Shown here: in pieces, positions 7,266-13,859 of the stretch
Layout: each line of letters starts with the position of its first letter
How positions within the stretch are numbered: position 1 is the first letter of the stretch
From: an uncultured Spirochaetales bacterium
GTDB taxonomy: Bacteria; UBP6; UBA1177
Length of the DNA: 64,000 bases
Direction: 5' to 3'
Assembly: GCA_902774115.1 (NCBI GenBank)
Contig: CACYHH010000006.1
Coordinates: 62,001 to 126,000, forward strand
Program-made: the position numbers and the translations under genes
The notes under the pieces: model-generated
What the model saw: the letters and a program-made list of their open reading frames with translations, nothing else
What the model was told of the DNA's origin: nothing
The model's database searches: none

Positions 7266-10200
7266 ATGAAATGTTTTTACTGTTCATTCTCTGATGAAAA
7301 CAAGGATGCCGGTTTTTGTCACGGCTGCGGAAAAGAGTTGGCGCGTCTGTGTCCGGTCTGCGGGATAAAATACGACAAAAACGCGAAATTCTGCATGTCG
7401 TGCGGAGGAAAACTTGAAGATCTTCCTTCGAGGAAGACCGGAAATCCGGCACCTGAACCTAAAACAGCCGAAAACGACGGAATAAAAATCGAATTTGACG
7501 ACGATGTTCCGCGCGGCGTCGCCAATGTTGAAGAAAGCCGCCCTAAAAAAGAAAAAGAAGATTTTCTCGAAATAGATCTGGGAATCGGAGCAGCTGAAGA
7601 AGAAGATCCCGGCGAAAAAACGCTCAAAGTCCATACCGAACCGCCGAAGGAAAGAAAACCGCGTGTCACGATCGAAATAAAAATGGACGACGAACCTGCC
7701 AAGAAAGACGAAGACGTACTTGAACTCGATTTCGAAAAACAGGTCGCCGAGCAGCGCAAACAGAACAGCGCGGAATCAAGGACTCACCGGAGAACCACTC
7801 TGGAATCGATCGAAAACGAAAAGGGTGCTACCGATTTCATCACGAAATGGGAACCGGCTAAGGAAACCGTCAAAGAACCCAAAAAAAGCGAAAAGCCGAA
7901 AAAGGCTCCTGACAGTTTCGACGCACTTTTCGAAGAGCTTACATCCCTGACCATAAAGGTTGAAAAGAAACCTGTTGAAACTCCTGACAAACCGGACACA
8001 CAAGAAAAAAATGATTTTCAGGATCTGTTTGAGCCGGTAAAAAAACTGTCCGAAACGAAACCGGAACAGCCTGCGGAACCTGAACAACTCTCCGTTACGG
8101 CGGAAGAACCGGAAGTTTTACCGGAAGAGACAGAAGAGTTTACGCTTGAAATCGAACCCAAACCGTCTGCAAACGGACCGGAAGCAGGCGAAGAAGAAAT
8201 CGGGCACGAGCTTTTCGCCGAAGAGCCTGAGAAAACCAAGCCGGAACAGCCGCAGACAGAACAACCGGAAACTGAACAGTCAGCTGCAGCCGCTGCCGGA
8301 ATAATGTGGGTAAAAAACGCCGATTCATACAAACTTAAACCGCGTCAGGTAAACGAAACTTATGATGTCTCTTTCGACGAACTCATCCGCGACACGGTAA
8401 CGCCGGAATTTGAAGAGTCGTGTGTTCCGATGCTGCGGAAAATCGAGCAGAATTTCAGAATATGCAAAGGCGGTATTTTCTTCCTGCGCGGTCAGTCCGG
8501 CATAGGAAAGAGCCGTTTTTTCAACAATGCGAAGACTTTTTCCGACAAAAAGGATGCCTCCGATTCCGAGGCTTTCAGAGTAGTTGCAAGCGACGCGAAT
8601 ATTTTTGATTTCGATTTCATGATTTTCATCAATCTCATCAAAAAACTGATGAAAATAAAAGACGGCACCGATTCCAAAGCTGTTGCGGAAAAATTCGATT
8701 CGCTCTTCGGAGACGCCCTTCCGGACGGGAAAAAGGAGTGTCTCACCGCTCTGATATGCCTCAATTTCGTTCCGCTAAGGACAAAGCTGCCGAAACACGA
8801 CATGGAATATCTTCTTTCCTACATCCTTTACTGTCTCAGCCGCAACAAACCAGTTCTCTGGGTTATCAACAACGCGAACGCGCTGAATGTCAGAACGGTA
8901 AAATTCCTGTCGAATCTCCGTTCGTTTTTTGACTATGCACCGATGGCGGTCATCTGCTTGGCAGATCCCGACGCTCCGGTCCTTGCAAATGCCGAAAAGG
9001 AAAATATTTATGATTTCAGCGGTTTCGGCGAACAAAAACTCACGGAAACCATTTTTGCCGCTTTAGATACGAAAAGGATTCCCGCCGATATGGAAAAACT
9101 TCTCCGGGAAAAAGCCGGCGGCAACATGCTTTTTGCCATCCAACTTACTGAATATCTTAAGGATTTAGGACTTATATTCGAGATGAAGGGAAGCTGGCGT
9201 TTTGCAAAACTTCCTGACGATTTCGTCTGTCCGACCGACATAAACGAGCTGATAAACAAGCGTGTCGCCCTGCTTTCTGAAGATCTTCTGCTCACCTTGA
9301 AGGAAATAACGCTCCTCAACCTTTATTCCGTTCCGAAAGAATTTTTCGCACTTGTTTCGACAACAGGCGCGGAATGTGTGGACGAACTTATCAAAAAAGG
9401 ATACCTCGTATCTGACGGTGAAGATCTGCATTTTGCGTCAAGAGCAATAATGAACGCTCTCAAAAAAATGATAAAAATCGGAAAAACGGAGCGTACTTTT
9501 TACCGCAATATCGTCGACAAACTCGCCGTTTCGCAAACTGATATCGCATCTATAAATAAACACTGGCTGCTTCTCAGCTACATCAATCTGGGCGGAATAG
9601 TCGACAAAAACATGAATTCATTCCTTTTCTCGTCTGCCGCATACATGGAAAAACTCGGATTCTTTGAAATCGCACAGAGAAGCTATCAGACGATCATTTC
9701 TTCTTTTGAAGCTGATGATACCGAAGACGACTTCAGAATCCTTCCTGAAATCAAAAATGCGCGTCTGTGGCGCATAGTCGAACCTCAGTGGGCGAAAATC
9801 TTCTGGGAAAAGCTGCTGACCTACGCAAAACAGCATTTCGACTATCACCTTGAGCTTCTGACCAAGTCGGAACTTCTCCTTCTTGACGAGAAAAACATCA
9901 ATTTCGCCGCAGTCGCCGATGTAATCAAAAAATTCCACATCGCAGGCTGCTACGAAGACGAATTCCGCCTTATCGACAAAACGACCGACATCCTCATTGA
10001 CAATGAAAATCATCTCGAAGCGAACACTTTTGCAGTCCGCGGATACAAACTTCTGCGTGACGTCATCGTAAAATCTGACGGAAAAGGAGTTCGTCCGGCG
10101 GAATTTATCTATATTCTCTACATCAGAAGCGCATGCAAACTCGCCGAAATCTGCATAATGCTCAAGAATTTCCCGCAGGCTACCGAAATTCTCGAAGAAG

Positions 10201-10448
10201 CACTTAACTATGCAGAAAAATTCGGTGTTTCCTACTTTAAATCAAAAATCATGTTCCTGCTCGGAAAAATCAGGATGATGAACAAGGAACCTTGGGAAGA
10301 ACTCATCAAAGACGGTTTTTCCAACGCTCTCATCAGCATGGATTTCTCGATAGTCAAGGCATTCCTTCACTTCTTCGAGGAAAACGGACTTGAAAACAAG
10401 GAGTGGGTCGAACCTTTCCTTGAATACAAAAACTGTATGAATTTTTAA
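7266..10448 (+). CDS. Double zinc ribbon protein with STAND-like NTPase domain
   Basis: The 1060-residue protein has three parts. Residues 1-50 form two CxxC-CxxCG zinc ribbons (CFYC/FCHGCG and LCPVCG/FCMSCG). Residues about 55-345 are a low-complexity linker rich in Glu, Pro, Lys and Asp. From about residue 370 there is an AAA/STAND-like domain with a Walker A motif (GQSGIGKSRFF) near residue 410 and a hydrophobic strand in the Walker B position (PVLWVINNANAL) near residue 528. The C-terminal half is helical and probably TPR-like. Related ribbon + AAA_16 proteins occur as fused adenylate cyclases or large regulators, but I see no cyclase or kinase here. The Walker B acids are replaced by Asn-Asn. 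A signalling or scaffold role is inference. It starts 27 bp after apbE. Confidence 0.65.
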   Translation: MKCFYCSFSDENKDAGFCHGCGKELARLCPVCGIKYDKNAKFCMSCGGKLEDLPSRKTGNPAPEPKTAENDGIKIEFDDDVPRGVANVEESRPKKEKEDFLEIDLGIGAAEEEDPGEKTLKVHTEPPKERKPRVTIEIKMDDEPAKKDEDVLELDFEKQVAEQRKQNSAESRTHRRTTLESIENEKGATDFITKWEPAKETVKEPKKSEKPKKAPDSFDALFEELTSLTIKVEKKPVETPDKPDTQEKNDFQDLFEPVKKLSETKPEQPAEPEQLSVTAEEPEVLPEETEEFTLEIEPKPSANGPEAGEEEIGHELFAEEPEKTKPEQPQTEQPETEQSAAAAAGIMWVKNADSYKLKPRQVNETYDVSFDELIRDTVTPEFEESCVPMLRKIEQNFRICKGGIFFLRGQSGIGKSRFFNNAKTFSDKKDASDSEAFRVVASDANIFDFDFMIFINLIKKLMKIKDGTDSKAVAEKFDSLFGDALPDGKKECLTALICLNFVPLRTKLPKHDMEYLLSYILYCLSRNKPVLWVINNANALNVRTVKFLSNLRSFFDYAPMAVICLADPDAPVLANAEKENIYDFSGFGEQKLTETIFAALDTKRIPADMEKLLREKAGGNMLFAIQLTEYLKDLGLIFEMKGSWRFAKLPDDFVCPTDINELINKRVALLSEDLLLTLKEITLLNLYSVPKEFFALVSTTGAECVDELIKKGYLVSDGEDLHFASRAIMNALKKMIKIGKTERTFYRNIVDKLAVSQTDIASINKHWLLLSYINLGGIVDKNMNSFLFSSAAYMEKLGFFEIAQRSYQTIISSFEADDTEDDFRILPEIKNARLWRIVEPQWAKIFWEKLLTYAKQHFDYHLELLTKSELLLLDEKNINFAAVADVIKKFHIAGCYEDEFRLIDKTTDILIDNENHLEANTFAVRGYKLLRDVIVKSDGKGVRPAEFIYILYIRSACKLAEICIMLKNFPQATEILEEALNYAEKFGVSYFKSKIMFLLGKIRMMNKEPWEELIKDGFSNALISMDFSIVKAFLHFFEENGLENKEWVEPFLEYKNCMNF

Positions 10449-10653
10449 AGATCAAAAATCTTAAATAAATCAATCGCTTACATGGCAAATCTGCAAATGT
10501 AAAAAATATAGCGGATTTTTTTGAACGATGTTTTTCTATGGAAATATTAGATTTTTTGTTGACAAATATTTTGCAAAATATAATTTAATATCGTATGATT
10601 TTTTGTTCTGTTCTCAAAATATGAAAGAATTGATTAAAATACGAGCAAATTTC

Positions 10654-10682
10654 TTGACTTTTAAACTGATATTTTATATAAT
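10654..10682 (+). promoter_or_regulatory. Strong sigma70-type promoter for abiEi
   Basis: TTGACT (10654-10659), a 17-bp spacer and a perfect TATAAT (10677-10682) predict a transcript starting about 25 nt before the AbiEi ATG. A second possible pair lies upstream (TTGACA 10559-10564, TATAAT 10579-10584), but its spacer is only 14 bp. The rest of the 10449-10713 gap is AT-rich with no recognisable gene. Confidence 0.65.
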
Positions 10683-10713
10683 TTCTTGTTGTTTGTTAAA
10701 TTTTGAGGCTTTT

Positions 10714-11307
10714 ATGAAATTGAACAAAAGTTTATTGGAAGAAGCAGCAAGAAATAACGGCATTATTACCACGGAAAATGTCGAGAAACTGGGTTTTTCG
10801 AGGGCTTTGCTTTCGGAATATGTAAAATCAGGAACATTGCTCAGAGTCCGGCAAGGGGTTTATATTCTTCCTGATTCTGTGCATGACGATATGTACACGC
10901 TGATGCTCCGCTCTTCAAAGATAGTTTTTAGCCACGGTTCGGCACTTTTTTTGAACGGAATCGCCGAGAGAACGCCCTTTATCCATCATGTTACGATTCC
11001 GAGCGACTTCTATCTCCCTAATTCTATAAAAAACGAATGTGTTTGCTTTTATGTAAAATCGGATCTGTTCGCTTTGGGGCTAACCGAAAGAAAAACGAGC
11101 ATGGGCAACGAAGTGCGCTGTTACAATGCAGAACGGACTATTTGCGACATTCTTCGTTCAAGAAGCAGGCTGGATGAAGAAACTATTGCCGGAGCTATGA
11201 AAAATTATGCTGCATCTGAGCAGAAAGATTTGAACCTGCTTGCTGAATATGCGCAGAAATTCAAAGTTTTTTCGGAAGTTAAAAGATATCTGGAGGTTTT
11301 ATTGTGA
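10714..11307 (+). CDS. abiEi: AbiEi-like antitoxin / transcriptional regulator
   Basis: The start is ATG 10714, preceded by GAGG, rather than the in-frame start at 10528. The 197-residue protein begins with a winged-helix-type domain (KSLLEEAARNNGIITTENVEKL ... LSEYVKSGTLLRVRQGVYILP), followed by the AbiEi middle and C-terminal region (VFSHGSALFLNGIAERTP; YNAERTICDILRSRSRLDEET). In known AbiE systems this protein is a type IV antitoxin that represses its own operon through the N-terminal winged helix and counters the AbiEii nucleotidyltransferase. Here the regulator looks intact and has a near-consensus promoter, but the partner gene is truncated, so it may survive as a solitary repressor. 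Confidence 0.85.
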   Translation: MKLNKSLLEEAARNNGIITTENVEKLGFSRALLSEYVKSGTLLRVRQGVYILPDSVHDDMYTLMLRSSKIVFSHGSALFLNGIAERTPFIHHVTIPSDFYLPNSIKNECVCFYVKSDLFALGLTERKTSMGNEVRCYNAERTICDILRSRSRLDEETIAGAMKNYAASEQKDLNLLAEYAQKFKVFSEVKRYLEVLL

Positions 11308-11710
11308 CATAATAACTCCGCAAGCGATGAAATACGAGGTTTCGGGAATTTTCGACACTGATTTGCGGATCCCGCTCTGGGGTTACAATATTGAGACGAT
11401 TCTTGCCGAAAAAACTGAAAGTATTTTGTCTCGCGGAATTTTGAATACGCGCCCTCGTGATTTTTATGATGTTTACATTTTGTGCACGACAAAAAAATAC
11501 GACAAAACTATTTTCAAGGAAGCCTTGAAAGCTACTTCGGAACATCGAGGAACTGCCGGAATAATCAATAAAATCCCGCATATTCTTGAGAATATAAGTG
11601 AAAGCAGCGAATTGAAAGAAATGTGGGAAAAATACCGGAAGCAATTTCAGTATGCGAAAGATATTTCCTACGAACAAACCATTGAAGAATTGAAAAAGTT
11701 GATAGATTAA
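11306..11710 (+). pseudogene. abiEii: Truncated AbiEii nucleotidyltransferase toxin (C-terminal half)
   Basis: This frame encodes the C-terminal portion typical of AbiEii: DIITPQAMKYE, then LWGYNIETILAEKTESILSRG and RPRDFYDVYIL, ending in a charged helical tail. In full-length AbiEii a roughly 100-150 residue N-terminal nucleotidyltransferase region with the Gly-Ser and Asp-x-Asp catalytic motifs precedes this; it is absent. The homologous part begins immediately at the AbiEi stop codon (11305-11307) and no in-frame start with a ribosome site gives a catalytic domain, so an internal deletion joined the antitoxin end to mid-toxin. A short protein could still be made from ATG 11329, but it would lack the active site. 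The toxin is therefore probably inactive. Confidence 0.8.
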
Positions 11711-11841
11711 GTTCTGTTCATGGAACGAGAAATTATCAAGAGAATCAAACACTTAATCATCGTTCCTTGAGCTTTCCGAAGCAGTCACTCCGCAACCCGC
11801 CGCAGTTTGCCTTCAGAGGGAAGTTCCATTCAATATCCTGT

Positions 11842-11859
11842 TTTTTGTGATCACAAAAA
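11842..11859. repeat. Perfect 18-bp palindrome in an otherwise empty interval
   Basis: TTTTTGTGATCACAAAAA is fully self-complementary. It lies in the 250-bp gap between the abiE remnant and the next (minus-strand) gene. That gap also holds a longer-range inverted repeat, GGAACGA about 11722 with TCGTTCC about 11760. It could be an operator or a bidirectional terminator; sequence alone does not decide. Confidence 0.5.
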
Positions 11860-11961
11860 TCATGCTGCGCAATCATGTTTGAGAGCTGAGCAATGGGAAA
11901 AAATCAGGTGTTGTTGAGGTCCAAATGTCTTTAATTCGAGGGATGGAAAATTAAAAATGAC

Positions 11962-12324
11962 CTATAAAAGGACGAAAATCGCTATTAAAATAGCCAATCC
12001 TCCGACAGCCGGCCACAAATACGCGCGGAGATAAGAGTTGAAAAATTTTACCAGAAAAAGAAACGGTGCTGATAGGAGGTTGCCGAAATGATAAACTATG
12101 TGGTGTTCATCTTTGATATAGGAAAATGTATTTTGATATTTCCCCATCGTTTTGATAATTACGCCGAAAAGGGCGATGAACCATGCTGCGGCTGCAAGAG
12201 CAACGAGAATCATTTTTATCAGCGTGAAAATTATGAATTTAAATATTATCCATAAATTCTGCCCGATGCTTCGGTGTTCGCGTTCAACAGGATTGGTGTT
12301 GAAATCTTCAGTGTTCTGACTCAT
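11962..12324 (-). CDS. Small membrane protein of unknown function
   Basis: The 120-residue protein starts at ATG 12324 with an AGGAG ribosome site 7 bp upstream. After a polar N-terminus of about 25 residues there are two strong hydrophobic segments (FKFIIFTLIKMILVALAAAA and the following WFIALFGVIIK) that may form one long or two short helices, then a hydrophilic loop, and a C-terminal hydrophobic segment (VGGLAILIAIFVLL). It is likely an inner-membrane protein. I do not recognise a family. It sits downstream of the 66-residue gene on the same strand with a 54-bp gap, so the two are probably co-transcribed from the promoter at 12637-12665. Confidence 0.65.
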   Translation of the reverse strand: MSQNTEDFNTNPVEREHRSIGQNLWIIFKFIIFTLIKMILVALAAAAWFIALFGVIIKTMGKYQNTFSYIKDEHHIVYHFGNLLSAPFLFLVKFFNSYLRAYLWPAVGGLAILIAIFVLL

Positions 12325-12378
12325 TTTATCTCCTTAAATGCGGGCTGAGTCAAAACTCAGCCCTGAATTGTTGGTTCT

Positions 12379-12579
12379 TTAACACTGCCCTTTCAGATTT
12401 CCATAACAATTATACAAGAAAGTAGTATTGCTATTTTTGTCATAAATAGATACCGTGTCAGAAGTATATCCTGCTAGTGTCTGGTGTGAAAATACACCGA
12501 TTGCTCCAATAGGAGCTCCTGCCGCATTGTAGATAACATACGAATCGCCCTGTTTTTTTACTGTTGCGATAGCTTCCAT
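12379..12579 (-). CDS. 66-residue unknown protein, beta-rich
   Basis: The start ATG 12579 follows an AAGGAG site. The short protein alternates polar and hydrophobic residues as in a small beta-sheet: EAIATVKKQGDSYVIYNAAG, then GAIGVFSHQTLAGYTSDTVS and TTFLYNCYGNLKGQC. It has a Cys near the centre of the last strand and a C-terminal Cys. No signal peptide or helix-rich region is seen. It resembles short one-domain proteins of repeated strand-turn units that I cannot name with certainty. Its promoter lies under twin repeats shared with the divergent XRE regulator, so it is the likely regulated target of that regulator. Confidence 0.6.
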   Translation of the reverse strand: MEAIATVKKQGDSYVIYNAAGAPIGAIGVFSHQTLAGYTSDTVSIYDKNSNTTFLYNCYGNLKGQC

Positions 12580-12631
12580 TTTTTTCTCCTTAAAAAAAGT
12601 TAATAAAAAAGGTACAAAAGCCAGCTGACAT

Positions 12632-12685
12632 TGTCACTTATATCATACAAAATTTGAAAAATCAAGAAAATGTCACTTATTTCAT
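12632..12685. promoter_or_regulatory. Twin operator-like direct repeats between divergent genes
   Basis: TGTCACTTATATCAT (12632-12646) and TGTCACTTATTTCAT (12671-12685) match at 14 of 15 positions and are spaced 39 bp start to start. One overlaps the -10 of the minus-strand promoter and the other lies just upstream of its -35. A small palindrome, TGACATTGTCA (12626-12636), overlaps the first copy near the predicted transcription start. This arrangement suggests binding sites for the adjacent XRE regulator. Confidence 0.6.
12637..12665 (-). promoter_or_regulatory. Minus-strand promoter of the 66-residue gene
   Basis: Read on the minus strand, TTGATT (12665-12660) and TATAAG (12642-12637) are separated by 17 bp. 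The -10 element lies inside one of the twin repeats described at 12632-12685. The predicted leader is about 50 nt. Confidence 0.55.
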
Positions 12686-12722
12686 GTAGACTTAAATCCT
12701 GCATTTTCTATCTTTTTCCGTT

Positions 12723-12962
12723 ATGGAAGAGTGCGATATCAAAATAAAGTTCGGGCTTCGCCTAAGAGAGCTCAGAAAAGCTCGCAACATCAGTCAGGAA
12801 GAGCTTATGGCAGCCACCGGAATTCACCGAACATACCTCTCGGAAGTGGAGCGCGGGATCAGAAATATCAGCATCGTGAATGTCGAAAAAATTGCCCGTG
12901 CACTCGATGTAGATGCGATGGAAATGTTTAATTTCAGGAAAGTTACAAGCACAAAAATGTGA
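12723..12962 (+). CDS. XRE-family helix-turn-helix regulator, C-protein-like
   Basis: The 79-residue protein is a single HTH_3 domain. LRELRKARNISQEELMAATG covers the first helices, HRTYLSEVERGIRNIS the recognition helix, and NVEKIARALDVD the last. The HRTYxSxVERGxRNIS pattern is that of restriction-modification controller (C) proteins, yet no restriction or methylase gene is in the window. It is transcribed away from the 66-residue gene, with the twin repeats 38-90 bp upstream of its start. It probably binds them to regulate itself and the divergent gene. Its own promoter is not clear by eye. Confidence 0.85.
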   Translation: MEECDIKIKFGLRLRELRKARNISQEELMAATGIHRTYLSEVERGIRNISIVNVEKIARALDVDAMEMFNFRKVTSTKM

Positions 12963-12994
12963 AAAACTGCGTGGTTTTGCGAGGAAATTCTGCG

Positions 12995-13843
12995 TTATTT
13001 GCAAGTTGTTGTCGTAATTCTTCTCACGGTTTTGAACTTTTTTGAAAACTCTGCGACGATTTTCCGGGCGGTTTCTTCGTTTTCGGTCATTGCAACGAGT
13101 GTGGAACCGCTTCCCGACATGAAGACTTTGTGGGCGCCTAAGGTCTCAAGTTCGGTTTTAACTTCCGCGATTGCAGGAAATTCGGAGAAGACTATCTCTT
13201 CGAAATCATTGAAAATATGCTCTTTTTTCCATGAGAAATTTTCCGGAACGCGGTTTGAAGTGCCGCAGTCGGGATAAGTTTTGTCGAAAAGAGAGTAGGC
13301 GAGCTTTGTGTCGACATGAATTTCCGGGTTTACGAGAACGAAAAACTTTCCGCTTTCGGGGAGTTCGACTGTTTCGATTTTTTCACCTGTTCCCGATACT
13401 ATTGCCGGTTTTCCGAGGATGAAAAACGGGACGTCGCTTCCGATTTTTGAAGCAATTTCAATGAGTTGAGTCAAACTCAAATCAAGTTTGCACTTTTCGT
13501 TCACAAACTTCAGAAATGCCGCCGCGTTGCTGCTGCCGCCGCCCAGACCTGCTCCGGTCGGGATCGATTTTTCGATTTTTACCGAAAATTCCGGAAGTTC
13601 TTTCCCGATATAGGTCCTAAGTGCCGAATATGCTTTGAAAACGATGTTTTTTTCAGTCGGGATCTCTTCGGCGATGCCGTTTGTGGCAACTGAAAAAGAG
13701 CTGCTTTCTTCAATTTCCAGTTTGTCGCATATATCGATCGGGGCGAAAAGAGAACGGAGAAAATGCATTCCGCTCGCCTTATCGCGCCCTTCGATCTTAA
13801 GAAAAATATTGATTTTTGCGGGAGAATAAATTGTTGAAATCAT
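12995..13843 (-). CDS. ispE: 4-diphosphocytidyl-2-C-methyl-D-erythritol kinase IspE
   Basis: This GHMP-family kinase phosphorylates CDP-methylerythritol in the MEP pathway of isoprenoid synthesis. The N-terminus (YSPAKINIFLKI) holds the conserved Lys of IspE, the glycine-rich ATP loop is PTGAGLGGGSSNAAAFL at about residue 91, the conserved GSDVPFFI follows, and the C-terminal GHMP motif is FMSGSGSTLVAM. At 282 residues it is of normal length. It shows that the organism uses the non-mevalonate pathway. It ends 33 bp from the stop of the convergent XRE gene. The M3 peptidase gene lies 16 bp upstream on the same strand, so co-transcription is possible. Confidence 0.93.
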   Translation of the reverse strand: MISTIYSPAKINIFLKIEGRDKASGMHFLRSLFAPIDICDKLEIEESSSFSVATNGIAEEIPTEKNIVFKAYSALRTYIGKELPEFSVKIEKSIPTGAGLGGGSSNAAAFLKFVNEKCKLDLSLTQLIEIASKIGSDVPFFILGKPAIVSGTGEKIETVELPESGKFFVLVNPEIHVDTKLAYSLFDKTYPDCGTSNRVPENFSWKKEHIFNDFEEIVFSEFPAIAEVKTELETLGAHKVFMSGSGSTLVAMTENEETARKIVAEFSKKFKTVRRITTTTCK

Positions 13844-13859
13844 TTAGGGATCATGGGCT

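Noticed and set aside
10714-11710. Functional AbiE toxin-antitoxin pair
   Set aside because: The toxin lacks the N-terminal catalytic half, so an active pair is not supported.
12723-12962. Restriction-modification locus
   Set aside because: Only the controller-type regulator is present; no methylase or endonuclease gene lies within several kilobases.
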